Notes: generated by a model not told the origin, from the sequence alone. DNA of 64,000 nucleotides from Paenibacillus_D sp047238105 (GCF_047238105.1 NZ_JBDFMD010000001.1:7006001-7070000); one strand, 5' to 3'. Numbered from the stretch's first letter, positions 51,467 through 61,491 are shown. Made by a program: numbers and translations.

Positions 51467-53797
51467 GTGAACGAAGTGACCCGCTTTCGCTGGCGAGGGA
51501 TCTGGAGCAGATGGCTGGCCTCGTATGTCGTTGTCCTGCTCATCCCGATCCTGATCATGGCCGCGACGCATCTGCAGACCCGTAAAGTGATGGAGGAAGA
51601 GATCTCGCGGGCTAACGCCGCTCTGCTGTCGCAGCTGCAGCAGGAGATCGACAACTATGTCGACTTTACGTATCGGCTCTCGGAGGTGATCTCCTTCAGT
51701 CCCAGAGTCAACGCCCTGATCCGCGGCCAGCAGGAGGTGACCGCCGCGGAAAGGATCTCGATTTCTCAGCTGCTGGCGGAGCTGAAGGCTTACAATATCT
51801 CCAGACGGTATGTGGACAACTTTTATATCTACTTCCGCGACCGTGACTTTGTGCTGACCGAGAGCTCGTATTATGAGACGGGGCTGTTCTTCCAGCACCA
51901 TGTATTGTCGCGCGGCATCGCGTATGATGCATGGCAGAGCTTCCTGATGAAACCGCAGCGCGGAGCCTTTGGCAGCTTGCGAATGCTGGGCGAGGAGGAA
52001 GGCATTGTGTACGCGCGTACGCTGCCGCTGACCCAGAACAGTACTTCGTCAGCTACGCTCGTCATCGAGCTGAATGAGGCGCAGCTCTTTGCTTCGCTGA
52101 GGACCATCCAATCCTACAATCAGGGTCATGTCTATATCCTCGACGCCGATAATACCGTCCTGACCTCCTCGGAAGGGAAAGCTGCGCTATCGCGCAGCTT
52201 CGAGCTGCCTGCAGCCGAGCGCGAGCAGGTGAACACGGCATCCGCCGATTGGGCAGGGGAGGAAGTGACGCTGTCGTATATCGAGTCCGAGCGCAACAGC
52301 TGGAAATATGTATACGCTATTCCTGAACGGCTATATAGCGAGAAAGCGGAGCATGTCCGTAATATGACTTTTCTGATGCTGCTGGTGGCGCTCGTGATCG
52401 GGGCGGTCATTGCCGTCCTGTTTGCCCGGCGCAACTATTCGCCGCTGCAGAAGCTCGTTCGCAGTGTGGTGGCCCGCAGCGATGGGAATCTAGGAGGGCT
52501 GGAGAGCAGCGATGAATATGCTTACCTGGAGGAAGCGATGGATAGCGCGCTGGACCGCTATCAGCTGATGAATCGGACGATTGAGAAGCAGAACAAAACC
52601 TTGCGGTCGCATCTGCTTGCACGTTTCCTCAAAGGCCGGATCGCCGCCGGATTCCCCGCCGGGGACGTGCTGCCGGAGTACGGGATCAGACCGGATGCGA
52701 GTAACTATGCGGTCATTCTCTTTTACCTGGAGGATTACAGCGGCTTCTTCCGTCAGGGTGAGCAGGGGCCGGAAGAGCGGCGTGAGATGGTGCATCTGAT
52801 CATGACCAACATCGTCGAGGAGCTGGTCTGCGAACGACATCAAGGCTGGATGACAGAGGTCGATGAGATGCTGGCCTGCATCGTTAATTTTGAGCCAGGC
52901 ACAACATCCGCAGCTGCAGTCCACGAGCTCGGCCGGATCATCCAAGAAGCCCAACGGTTTATCGGCAGTCGGTTCCATATCCAATTTACAGTTTCTGTAA
53001 GCGGTGTCCACGAATCGATGGAGGGCTTGCCTGCCGCATATCAGGAGGCAATGGAAGCGATGGCTTACCGGATCCTCCAAGGGGAGCAGACGATTATCTG
53101 GCACGATCAGGTCGGGGAGCAGAAGCTGTCCTACGACTATCCGCTGGAGAAAGAGCAGCAGCTGCTCAATTATGTCGGCGCAGGAGATTATGAAGGCGCC
53201 AGCCAACTGCTAGACGGGGTCATCGACCGCAACCTGGCGGAGGAGAATCTGTCGGTAGATATGATCCGCTGTCTGCTGTTCGATATGTGCAGCACGATGA
53301 TGAAGGCGGCGATGGAGTCCAATCCCGATCGCGTCGAGCTCTATAGCGACAATCTGGAGGCGATCCGCGAGCTGATGAACGGCAGTACGGTAAGTGCGAT
53401 GCGTACGCGCATGAAGCAGTTCCTGCAAAAGGTATGTGAGCTGGCAGGAGAGCGGGTCAAGGCGAGCCGCAGTAATCGGCTCAAGGAGCAGGTGCTGGCT
53501 TATATCGCTGATCACTATCGGGAGCACGACTTGAATATCGGGGCAATCGCTGAGCATCACAGTGTCCATCCATCCTACCTGTCCCGATATTTCAAAGAGC
53601 AAGTGGGAGACAATCTCACCGAATACCTCAACAAATACCGGGTGGAGCGGTCCAAAGCCTTGCTGCTCGAACAAGACAAATACGTCAAGGACATCGGCGA
53701 AGAAGTCGGCTTTTATAGTATCAGTACTTATATCCGGCTCTTCAAAAAGTACGAGGGCGTGACGCCGAGCGCATACCGCGACAGCAAACGGGTATGA
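51467..53797 (+). CDS. Membrane-bound AraC-type regulator (YtdP/YesS-like)
   Basis: 776 residues from the GTG at 51467 with GGAGGG 7 nt upstream. A membrane helix (about 13-32), an extracellular dCache-like sensor (about 35-300), a second helix (about 302-322), a linker, a cytoplasmic middle region, and a C-terminal AraC DNA-binding domain with two HTHs (about 670-776; LNIGAIAEHHSVHPSYLSRY and VKDIGEEVGFYSISTYIRLF). It combines sensing and DNA binding in one chain, as in YesS and YtdP. Its position directly after the importer genes suggests that it controls them. Confidence 0.93.
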   Translation: MNEVTRFRWRGIWSRWLASYVVVLLIPILIMAATHLQTRKVMEEEISRANAALLSQLQQEIDNYVDFTYRLSEVISFSPRVNALIRGQQEVTAAERISISQLLAELKAYNISRRYVDNFYIYFRDRDFVLTESSYYETGLFFQHHVLSRGIAYDAWQSFLMKPQRGAFGSLRMLGEEEGIVYARTLPLTQNSTSSATLVIELNEAQLFASLRTIQSYNQGHVYILDADNTVLTSSEGKAALSRSFELPAAEREQVNTASADWAGEEVTLSYIESERNSWKYVYAIPERLYSEKAEHVRNMTFLMLLVALVIGAVIAVLFARRNYSPLQKLVRSVVARSDGNLGGLESSDEYAYLEEAMDSALDRYQLMNRTIEKQNKTLRSHLLARFLKGRIAAGFPAGDVLPEYGIRPDASNYAVILFYLEDYSGFFRQGEQGPEERREMVHLIMTNIVEELVCERHQGWMTEVDEMLACIVNFEPGTTSAAAVHELGRIIQEAQRFIGSRFHIQFTVSVSGVHESMEGLPAAYQEAMEAMAYRILQGEQTIIWHDQVGEQKLSYDYPLEKEQQLLNYVGAGDYEGASQLLDGVIDRNLAEENLSVDMIRCLLFDMCSTMMKAAMESNPDRVELYSDNLEAIRELMNGSTVSAMRTRMKQFLQKVCELAGERVKASRSNRLKEQVLAYIADHYREHDLNIGAIAEHHSVHPSYLSRYFKEQVGDNLTEYLNKYRVERSKALLLEQDKYVKDIGEEVGFYSISTYIRLFKKYEGVTPSAYRDSKRV

Positions 53798-53829
53798 AGT
53801 AAGCATCGGCCCATCACGGGCAATCGGGG

Positions 53830-53858
53830 TTGAAATGAACAATAAGCTATGCTATTAT
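53830..53858 (+). promoter_or_regulatory. SigA-type promoter of the ABC-F leader
   Basis: TTGAAA (53830-53835), a 17-bp spacer and TATTAT (53853-53858). The predicted start near 53865 gives a ~280-nt leader before the ABC-F gene. Confidence 0.65.
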
Positions 53859-53886
53859 ACCGTTAACTTTGAAAGAACGGGAGTGG

Positions 53887-54132
53887 ATGAAGAATGTAAA
53901 AACTTTCTTGCATTTGCAGCCGCAACATAGCCTTTTTTCGGCATGCGGCAAACGCAGCAAGAAAGTTACGCATTCTTCCCGCTCATTTATTATGGTAAGC
54001 CGCGTCCTTTTTGCCAGGCTTGTGCCGAACGTCCGGCACAGCCAGCTGTCATTTGGCGGATTCGGTGAGCTGTATATAGAGAGAGCTGTGGGAAGGGTAA
54101 CCTTCTTGCAGCTCTTTTTATTATGCTTTTAG
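53887..54132 (+). CDS. Possible 81-residue leader ORF spanning the attenuator
   Basis: Open frame from ATG 53887 (GGGAG only 3 nt upstream) to TAG 54130-54132, which overlaps the ABC-F ribosome-binding site AGGAGGG (54131-54137). The peptide has no recognised motif (MKNVKTFLHLQPQHSLFSAC start). If translated, ribosomes would melt the 54082 terminator. It may instead be a chance frame with only a short initial portion used. Confidence 0.3.
   Translation: MKNVKTFLHLQPQHSLFSACGKRSKKVTHSSRSFIMVSRVLFARLVPNVRHSQLSFGGFGELYIERAVGRVTFLQLFLLCF
54082..54119 (+). terminator. Leader (attenuator) terminator before the ABC-F gene
   Basis: AGAGCTG (54082-54088) pairs with CAGCTCT (54109-54115); inner AAGG pairs with CCTT around GTAA; a TTTTT run follows. 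It lies 27 nt before the ABC-F start, so it must be bypassed for expression. Confidence 0.8.
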
Positions 54133-54145
54133 GAGGGATGCCCAT

Positions 54146-55624
54146 ATGGCATTGATACAAGTAAGCAACCTGACCTTTGCCTACGAAGGCAGTTACGACA
54201 ATATCTTCGAGGATGTCAGCTTCCAGATCGATACGGATTGGAAGCTGGGTTTTACCGGCCGCAATGGCCGCGGCAAGACGACCTTTATGAAGCTGCTGCT
54301 GGGCGAGCTGGAGTACAGCGGTTCGATTAGCGCTGACGTGGCGTTTGACTATTTCCCGTACCGGGTCGAGCACCCGGAGTATCTAACTAAGGATGTCGTG
54401 CTGGACCGAATCCCCGCACTTGAGCAGTGGCAGCTGATGCGCGAACTATCGCTGCTACAGGTATCGGACGATGTGCTGTATAGGCCTTTCAATACGCTGT
54501 CGAGCGGCGAGCAGACGAAAGTGCTGCTGGCGGCGCTCTTCCTGCAGGAGCACCATTTTCTGCTCATCGACGAGCCGACCAATCATCTCGATCTTCATGC
54601 GCGTCAATTGGTGAGCGAGTATCTGAATGCCAAAAAAGGCTTTATCCTCATCTCGCATGACCGGATTTTCCTGGATAACTGCGTCGACCATGTGCTGTCC
54701 ATCAATCGGGCCAGCATTGACGTACAGAAGGGCAATTTCTCGGACTGGTGGGAGAACAAAAAACGTCAGGATCAGTACGAGCTGGCGGAGAACGATAGGC
54801 TGCGAAAAGACGTCAAGCGGCTGTCTGAGGCAGCCAAACGGACGAACAAATGGTCGCATGAGGTGGAAAAAACGAAAAACGGCACCCGAAATTCGGGCTC
54901 CAAGGTCGACAAAGGCTACGTCGGTCACAAAGCGGCCAAGATGATGAAGCGTTCGAAATCGATGGAGCGGCGGCAGCAGGCGGCGATCGCAGAGAAATCC
55001 CAGCTCCTGCAGGACATCGAACAAGCGGATAGCCTGAAAATCTCGCAGCTGGCCTATCACAAACCCCAACTGTCCGAGCTGCGTGATGTCTCGATCCATT
55101 ACGGCGATCATACAGTGTGTCGGAACATCAATCTGACGATCGAGCAGGGGGATCGGATCGCACTGACGGGGCCTAACGGCTCAGGCAAATCCAGTCTGCT
55201 TAAGCTGCTGCTGGGCGAACCAATCGCCTATAATGGCATCTATAACAAAGGCAGCCAATTGAGGATATCCTATGTGCCGCAAGATACTTCTCATCTGGCC
55301 GGAGACTTGTCCGAATACGCGCGCAATCACGGGATTGACGAAAGCTTGTTCAAGGCGATCCTGCGAAAGCTTGATTTTGCACGCGTCCAATTCGAGAAGG
55401 ATCTGCGAGCCTTGAGCGGCGGCCAGAAGAAAAAAGTACTGCTGGCCAGAAGCTTATGCGAGGAAGCGCATCTGCATGTCTGGGACGAACCGCTCAACTT
55501 CGTCGATGTGATCTCCCGCATGCAGATCGAAGAGCTGCTGCTGGAGCATCAGCCTACCTTGCTGTTTGTCGAGCATGATCGCGCATTTTGTGAGCAAATA
55601 GCGACAAAAACCGTCGTCATGTAG
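54146..55624 (+). CDS. Lsa-family ABC-F ribosomal protection protein
   Basis: 492 residues, the usual Lsa length. Two ABC domains on one chain, no membrane segments: Walker A GRNGRGKTT and GPNGSGKSS, signatures LSSGEQTKVL and LSGGQKKKVL, Walker B LLIDEPTNHLD and the second-domain variant VWDEPLNFVD, which is characteristic of Lsa/Vga proteins. A basic inter-domain linker (about 200-300) reaches into the ribosomal P-site region. Lsa proteins displace lincosamides, streptogramin A and pleuromutilins from the ribosome. AGGAGGG lies 8 nt before the ATG. The attenuator in front predicts drug-induced expression. Confidence 0.93.
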   Translation: MALIQVSNLTFAYEGSYDNIFEDVSFQIDTDWKLGFTGRNGRGKTTFMKLLLGELEYSGSISADVAFDYFPYRVEHPEYLTKDVVLDRIPALEQWQLMRELSLLQVSDDVLYRPFNTLSSGEQTKVLLAALFLQEHHFLLIDEPTNHLDLHARQLVSEYLNAKKGFILISHDRIFLDNCVDHVLSINRASIDVQKGNFSDWWENKKRQDQYELAENDRLRKDVKRLSEAAKRTNKWSHEVEKTKNGTRNSGSKVDKGYVGHKAAKMMKRSKSMERRQQAAIAEKSQLLQDIEQADSLKISQLAYHKPQLSELRDVSIHYGDHTVCRNINLTIEQGDRIALTGPNGSGKSSLLKLLLGEPIAYNGIYNKGSQLRISYVPQDTSHLAGDLSEYARNHGIDESLFKAILRKLDFARVQFEKDLRALSGGQKKKVLLARSLCEEAHLHVWDEPLNFVDVISRMQIEELLLEHQPTLLFVEHDRAFCEQIATKTVVM

Positions 55625-55811
55625 CACATATACGTGCAAAAACACAATGAAAACAAGCTTCCATTTTCTTCATCCAAAATCCATGTTTCCATAATACCGA
55701 TCTTACAATCCATCGGTATAATCCTCCGTTGGATGGATATAAACATCCGGACTCGAGCGGCTTGGTCCACCAATGGCCGGCTGGCTTGAACTATTTTCCC
55801 AGGAGGCTAGG

Positions 55812-58800
55812 ATGAAGAAAATGAAGATGAAACCTTGGATTTCCGGCATATTGGCTCTTTTCTTGTTGGGGACCTCAGTGCTGCCGACAGCTGAAGCCGA
55901 AGAGCAAGCCGAGCAGGAGCAGCAGATGCTGCTGACAGCGGCGATGCCCGTTCTGCTCACCGAGATCTATCCCGATGACAAAAGCAACCAAGAGCACATC
56001 GAGGGAGCAGGCAGCGCAGATCTGTTCGAATTTGTCGAGATCTATAACAACTCTGCGGATGAATTGGCGTTTAATGAGCATTATCAAGTACGGTACGACT
56101 ATGGAACGCTCAAAAATCTGACCGTGACGACGATGACAGACGGCAGTGATGTCCGGATCGCTCCGCACAGTCCGGCCGTGCTGTGGGTTCAGCGCACGAG
56201 CAGCAGCATAACGGGCGATGCGGCCAATCTGACGGAGGCGCAATTCAGAAGCTATCACAGTATGCCTGAGGATGTAGCTGTGTTCAAGCTGCATGGACAG
56301 GACGGCCTCAATAACGTCGACCGCGGCTTCCAGCTGACGGATAAGGATGATCTGAACCAGATCATCAGCCAGATCCACTATTCGGCAGCCGACGTCGGTG
56401 ACGGGCTGAGTCTGCATCTGCAGCTGCCAGCTTCCGGTAGCACGATGGCCACGTATGAACAGAAGGGTGCTCCCAGCGCGGGGCTGGTAGACGCGGAGCA
56501 GCTCATCCCCGCCCCGGCGACGGAGGAACCGGGCGGCGAGGACCCCGATTCGGGAGATCCCGGCACCGATCCGTCTGAGCCTGGGGAGGAACCGGCGCTG
56601 CTGATCACGGAGATCCTGCCCAATCCGGCAGGGGACTACCGGCGCGGCAGCGGCAACCAGTATGAATTTATCGAGCTCTACAACAACACGGCACAGTCCG
56701 TGGATCTGAGCGGCTACACGCTGTGGTATCTGTATCCAGGCAGCACGGCGCCGAAGCGATGGGTGATTCCCGAGTCGCAAGCAATCACATTGGAGCCGTA
56801 TGGCACAGGCGTCATCTGGTTTGCCAAAGAGGCCGTGACCGCAGGATACACGACGACCGACGACTTCAATACCCATTTCAACAGCATGCTGACGGACGAA
56901 CAGATCGTCTTCTACGATAACAAAGAAAGCAGCGACTTCAACCTGCCGAACGCTCTGCATCGTGGTTTGGCGCTAGCAAGCAAGGACACGCCGGATGAAT
57001 ATATCGTCGAGGCCTGGTATGACGCCAGTACCGATGACAGTCCCGACCGCGAGGTGAACACGCAGCGCAATGCCGTGATCCGTTACAAGGTGCCAGCTGC
57101 CGGCACCCGGATGGAACGGCTGGGAATCCGCGCCTACGCCAATCCGGGCAGTCTCGATCCGGATCAAGTAACTCCGGTGGACGGCAAAGACAATATCGCG
57201 CCGGTACTGCAGCACGAGCAGACGGCGTTCAATATCGGTGTCGGCCATTCCTACCCGGTACAAGTTGTCAGCAACGAAGAGTTAGATGAGATAGAGATCC
57301 TCTATGGTCCGGCTTTTGGAGAAGGAGCGGGGCTCACCGAAAAGCTGAGCTTGATCGAGACGAATAGAACGGATGGCAGGTATGTGTATTCGGGAGCCCT
57401 CTCTTACGGCGTGCCTGGCGCATATCGCTATATCATCGCAGGAACGGATAAAGCAGGCAACCGGACTCGCTTGCCGTACAACTCTTTAGGCGCTTTGTTG
57501 ACTGTGAACGAAAAAGGCACGGAAAGCGAGCTGCCGGAGCCGGGACTATCGATCGGCGACAGCGCACAGCGCGGACTGCTGACATTCTTCGGCTATGGCG
57601 AGACAGCAGCTGATGACCTCGCGTTCACATTCGATGGAAAAACGGTAACGGCTCGTCCGGCACTGCCGGGAGATGCCGAATTCGGTCTGCAGACACGCGG
57701 GATCGACCAGATCTATCAAGCGACGGTGAGCGCGTTTACTCCTGCGGGCGGACTGCAGTATCTGGAGCGGCTCTATCCCAGATATACCGAAGGCGCCTGG
57801 ACGCTGCTGACGATCCCCGCGGTCAATCTGGTATCTTCCAATATTGTGTCGGTGCATACGGGCAACGAGAATTCGCCGTATGACCGCTCGATTCATGACA
57901 AAGTATTTGGCAAGAACAACCATGACGATTTCGAGATCAGCAATATGCATCTGGTCCTTCCCGACGGGTCGCTGGTCAAGCCGGAGAGAATGGTCAACTA
58001 TCTCGGCAACCTGACGGAGACGACAGTCATCCCAAGAGAAGACACGTATTACGGCCTGGGAGATGCGGATTCCGGCACAAATACCGGAAAGCCGATGATC
58101 AGCGAGCTCCATTTCCCTATCCCCGAGGACAAGTATACAGCCCGATATGCCGAGATCGATACGAGTGGTTACGAAGACGGCGTCTATACGCTCGCAATGA
58201 CCAAGAACGGCATGACGCTGGATGTCGCAGAGGTGACGGTCGACAATACGAATCCGGTCATCGAAGCTGTCCGCTATGATACCGGCCTGACCTTAACGGA
58301 TGGCATGCAGCTCAAAGGCCGCATCACGCTCGATGTTGACACGAGCGATGTCACCAGCGGCATCGCCCGTAAGATGGCGATGCTGAACGGGACAAGTATC
58401 GAGCTGCCGTACTCGACTTCCTCTGCTCAGCTCACTGCGGGGATGCATGAACTGCAGGTAACGGTAGCAGACCATGCAGGCAATGAAGCCTCAACCAAGC
58501 TGAGCTTTGTCATCGCAGATGAACGCCCGCTCGCTCCTACAGCGATGAAACCTGCGGATAAGGGTGCGCAAGTATCCGCCGGATCGGTCGAGCTGTCGGC
58601 TGTCGTCTCGGACAGCGATAATGATACGATGAAGGCTGGCTTCTACGAAGCGGGCGCATATGATTTCGCTAGAGGCAAACGGATCTCCGGTTATGCCAAT
58701 GTCGCCGACCGCGAGCCGCCGCTCGTCATCGCTCCCAACGGAGAAGAGCCGATCTCAGGTGAGGCGGCGCAGCAAGTCAGCTTAGCAGACGGTGAGTACC

Positions 58801-61403
58801 TGGTCACCGATTCGCAATCCGGCTTCCCTTACCACCGTTTCACAGTAGACCTGGAAGAGCAGCTGCGAGCGGATGATGAGATCGAGCTGTACTGGAAGGG
58901 CAAGACACTGCCGGGACGGATCGTGACGATGTATGCCTGGGATTACGAAACGGACAAATGGATTGCTCTGACTGCCGAGAGCGGCGATGCTGCCGAGAGC
59001 GACATTGAGCTGAGCGCGGCGGCGGATCCCGAGCGGTTCGTCAAGGATAATCAAGTGCAAGTGATGGTGCAGGATGAAGTCGAAGAGGTGAACAAGCCTT
59101 TTACCGTACTCTGGATGACGGATACGCAATATTATGCTGAGAGTTATCCTGACATTTTTGATACACTCGGAGACTGGACGGCGGAGGAGTATAAAAAAGG
59201 TGCATTTGAATATATGATTCATACTGGCGATATCGTCAATGTAGCCAACTCTCATGAGCAGTGGGAAGTCGCCGACCGCAATTTGAAGAAGTGGGATGAG
59301 GCTGGCGTACCCTATGGTGTATTGGCAGGCAACCACGATATGATCGTCGACGGCATCGACTATTCGTATTATCACCAATATGTGGGGGCCGACCGTTACC
59401 GGGACAATCCATGGTATGGCGGCGAGATGGACAACAACCGCAACCATTACGATCTGATGTCGTTTGGCGGTCATGACTTCATCTTCCTGTACATCGGCTT
59501 TGGTCTTGAGGATACGCCCGAGACGATCCAATGGGCTAACGAGGTGCTCGCCAAGCACGCCGACCGCAATGCGATACTGGGTATGCACGCTTACCTGGAG
59601 TCGAACGGCACGCTCTCCAATATGGCACAAAATATATTTGACCAGGTTATCGTCCCCAACGAAAATATCAAACTGGTGTTGAGCGGACACTATCATGCCG
59701 CCAACCGCGTCGTCAAGAAGCTGACGAACAAGGACGGCAGCGAGCGTCAGGTGATCGAGATGCTGGCGGATTATCAAGGCGGTCCAAACGGCGGCAACGG
59801 CTTTGTGCGGTTGCTGACGTTTGATCCGTTAGCGGAAGAACTCGATATAAAAACGTACTCACCTGTGCTTGACGAGTACAATTTCTACAAAGGCGATGAG
59901 GCCGATCGCGATGAGTTCACCGAATCGTTCGCGTTCCATGACATCAACAAACGGGTTGCGACCGATTACTTTGCCGTCAATGTGTACCGCAATGTGCTGA
60001 TCGGCGAACAGGTTAACCTGCAGTCCGGCGATACGGCCAAGGCAGTATGGCGCAATCTGCAAGGCAGCACGACGTATTACTGGTACATGAAGATTGAAGA
60101 TGAGCTGGGAGCTGTCCGCAGAACGCGGATCCAGCGCTTCACGACCGCGGCTGTGCCGAGTGGCGTCACGCCGCCGTGGACGCCGGTCTATCCGCCAGTT
60201 ACGCAGGAGCCGGGTGATGATGAGACGGAAGAGCCGGGCGAGGTGCCGAGCACTCCGGACCGTCAGGGCAGCAGCCTGACGGTACCGGTCGCCATCCGGG
60301 ATGGCCAAGCGGTGATCGCTCCTGATGAGGCAGCACTGACAGAAGCAATGACCGCAGCAGCTGCTGACAGCAAAGGGAGAAGAACAGTAACGATCCGGGC
60401 AGAGCTCGCAGGCGAGCCGCACAACGGCGCCTATGTGCTGGAGCTGCAGGGCGAGCGGCTGAGCCGTACATCGGGAGCGGAGCGCTACCGTCTGATTACA
60501 CCGATCGGAGAGGCGACGCTGCCTTCGGATATGCTGTTGAATCGGTCAGCGCAAGGCAAACGCGTCATGTTCGTCATCTCGCCAGCCGAAGGCGTGAGCG
60601 GCGGCCGACCGGCGGTAGACGTCAGCTTGCTGGTCGACGGCCACCCGGCGGGATGGGCGGATGGGACTACCCCAGTCAGCCTGACGCTGCCGTATAACAA
60701 GGCGGCAAGCGAGCATGCCGACAATCTCGTCGTCTGGTATATTGATCCGGCTGGCGATTCAGAGCCGGTCATCAACAGCCTGTACAACGATGCGGCCGGC
60801 GGCTTGACCTTTGCGGTCCGGCACTTCAGCCGTTATGCGGTGGCGTATCATGAAGTCAGCTACCGGGACGTTAATGAAGCAGCCTGGTACTTCCAGGGCA
60901 TCAACTTTCTGTCGGCAAGAGAACTGGTGCAGGGGATGGGCGACGGCAGCTTTCAGCCAGGCGCTCTGGTGACCCGCGCCGACTTCCTAATCATGGTGAT
61001 GCGCGTATTTGGCATTGCACCGGACAGCAGTGACGGCGACCAATTTGCCGATGCCGGCAACCGCTACTACACGTCATATCTGGCTGCAGCTAAACGCATG
61101 GGCATCGTCCAAGGGGTAGGAGATAACCGGTTTGCGCCGGAGCAGTCTGTCAGCCGTCAGGACATGATGGTCATCCTGCACGGCATCATGAGTACACTGG
61201 ATCTGCTGCCAATCGGCATGTCCGGCGCTGATCTGGGGGGATACGCAGATGCGTCTCAAGTATCGCCTTATGCCGTAGAAGCGGTGAGTGTTCTGCTGGC
61301 CACCAGCCTGATTGAGGGCGTGGGCGATGCACAGCTGGATCCGCGGGGTACGGCAAGCCGGGCGATGTCGGCCCAGGTGATGTACAATTATCTAGCTCAA
61401 TAA
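55812..61403 (+). CDS. Giant cell-surface protein: LTD, metallophosphoesterase and SLH domains
   Basis: 1863 residues from the ATG at 55812 with AGGAGG 6 nt upstream. A signal peptide (to about residue 33), two lamin-tail-like domains (about 35-215 and 255-460) joined by an acidic Pro/Gly/Asp linker, several Ig-like or beta-sandwich regions, a calcineurin-like phosphoesterase (about 1095-1330), a Pro-rich spacer, a further beta region, and three C-terminal SLH repeats (about 1684-1863). The phosphoesterase motifs are DTQ (D1104, where DxH is usual), HTGDIV, GNHD (D1176) and GHYHA, fitting a di-metal centre. It is probably anchored to the wall and hydrolyses extracellular phosphoesters, possibly nucleic acid. 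Confidence 0.9.
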   Translation: MKKMKMKPWISGILALFLLGTSVLPTAEAEEQAEQEQQMLLTAAMPVLLTEIYPDDKSNQEHIEGAGSADLFEFVEIYNNSADELAFNEHYQVRYDYGTLKNLTVTTMTDGSDVRIAPHSPAVLWVQRTSSSITGDAANLTEAQFRSYHSMPEDVAVFKLHGQDGLNNVDRGFQLTDKDDLNQIISQIHYSAADVGDGLSLHLQLPASGSTMATYEQKGAPSAGLVDAEQLIPAPATEEPGGEDPDSGDPGTDPSEPGEEPALLITEILPNPAGDYRRGSGNQYEFIELYNNTAQSVDLSGYTLWYLYPGSTAPKRWVIPESQAITLEPYGTGVIWFAKEAVTAGYTTTDDFNTHFNSMLTDEQIVFYDNKESSDFNLPNALHRGLALASKDTPDEYIVEAWYDASTDDSPDREVNTQRNAVIRYKVPAAGTRMERLGIRAYANPGSLDPDQVTPVDGKDNIAPVLQHEQTAFNIGVGHSYPVQVVSNEELDEIEILYGPAFGEGAGLTEKLSLIETNRTDGRYVYSGALSYGVPGAYRYIIAGTDKAGNRTRLPYNSLGALLTVNEKGTESELPEPGLSIGDSAQRGLLTFFGYGETAADDLAFTFDGKTVTARPALPGDAEFGLQTRGIDQIYQATVSAFTPAGGLQYLERLYPRYTEGAWTLLTIPAVNLVSSNIVSVHTGNENSPYDRSIHDKVFGKNNHDDFEISNMHLVLPDGSLVKPERMVNYLGNLTETTVIPREDTYYGLGDADSGTNTGKPMISELHFPIPEDKYTARYAEIDTSGYEDGVYTLAMTKNGMTLDVAEVTVDNTNPVIEAVRYDTGLTLTDGMQLKGRITLDVDTSDVTSGIARKMAMLNGTSIELPYSTSSAQLTAGMHELQVTVADHAGNEASTKLSFVIADERPLAPTAMKPADKGAQVSAGSVELSAVVSDSDNDTMKAGFYEAGAYDFARGKRISGYANVADREPPLVIAPNGEEPISGEAAQQVSLADGEYLVTDSQSGFPYHRFTVDLEEQLRADDEIELYWKGKTLPGRIVTMYAWDYETDKWIALTAESGDAAESDIELSAAADPERFVKDNQVQVMVQDEVEEVNKPFTVLWMTDTQYYAESYPDIFDTLGDWTAEEYKKGAFEYMIHTGDIVNVANSHEQWEVADRNLKKWDEAGVPYGVLAGNHDMIVDGIDYSYYHQYVGADRYRDNPWYGGEMDNNRNHYDLMSFGGHDFIFLYIGFGLEDTPETIQWANEVLAKHADRNAILGMHAYLESNGTLSNMAQNIFDQVIVPNENIKLVLSGHYHAANRVVKKLTNKDGSERQVIEMLADYQGGPNGGNGFVRLLTFDPLAEELDIKTYSPVLDEYNFYKGDEADRDEFTESFAFHDINKRVATDYFAVNVYRNVLIGEQVNLQSGDTAKAVWRNLQGSTTYYWYMKIEDELGAVRRTRIQRFTTAAVPSGVTPPWTPVYPPVTQEPGDDETEEPGEVPSTPDRQGSSLTVPVAIRDGQAVIAPDEAALTEAMTAAAADSKGRRTVTIRAELAGEPHNGAYVLELQGERLSRTSGAERYRLITPIGEATLPSDMLLNRSAQGKRVMFVISPAEGVSGGRPAVDVSLLVDGHPAGWADGTTPVSLTLPYNKAASEHADNLVVWYIDPAGDSEPVINSLYNDAAGGLTFAVRHFSRYAVAYHEVSYRDVNEAAWYFQGINFLSARELVQGMGDGSFQPGALVTRADFLIMVMRVFGIAPDSSDGDQFADAGNRYYTSYLAAAKRMGIVQGVGDNRFAPEQSVSRQDMMVILHGIMSTLDLLPIGMSGADLGGYADASQVSPYAVEAVSVLLATSLIEGVGDAQLDPRGTASRAMSAQVMYNYLAQ

Positions 61404-61416
61404 CAGACGCACTGGC

Positions 61417-61453
61417 AAGACGGCGCAGGGACGATTCCTGCGCCGTCTTTTTT
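61417..61453 (+). terminator. Terminator of the giant surface-protein gene
   Basis: Perfect 13-bp stem AAGACGGCGCAGG / CCTGCGCCGTCTT, 7-nt loop and T-run. Confidence 0.92.
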
Positions 61454-61482
61454 GCGAGCCGACAGCCGGCGCTGCCCGTTTC

Positions 61483-61491
61483 TGGTATACT
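61483..61491 (+). promoter_or_regulatory. Extended -10 promoter of the hydrolase gene
   Basis: TGGTATACT is a TGn-extended -10 located 25 nt before the ATG at 61516. Confidence 0.5.

Larger units (their letters stand above)
53865..54145 (+). promoter_or_regulatory. Structured attenuation leader of the ABC-F gene
   Basis: A long stem pairs 53881-53911 with 53957-53984 (perfect core AACTTTCTTGC / GCAAGAAAGTT plus GAAGAATG / CATTCTTC). An inner hairpin pairs GCCGCA with TGCGGC. A further hairpin (GTGCC / GGCAC, near 54021-54040) follows, then a terminator (54082-54119) just before the gene. GAGCTG occurs at both 54067 and 54083 and either can pair with CAGCTC at 54109, allowing alternative folds. 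The layout matches antibiotic-responsive attenuators of other ABC-F genes (vmlR, lmo0919). Confidence 0.65.
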
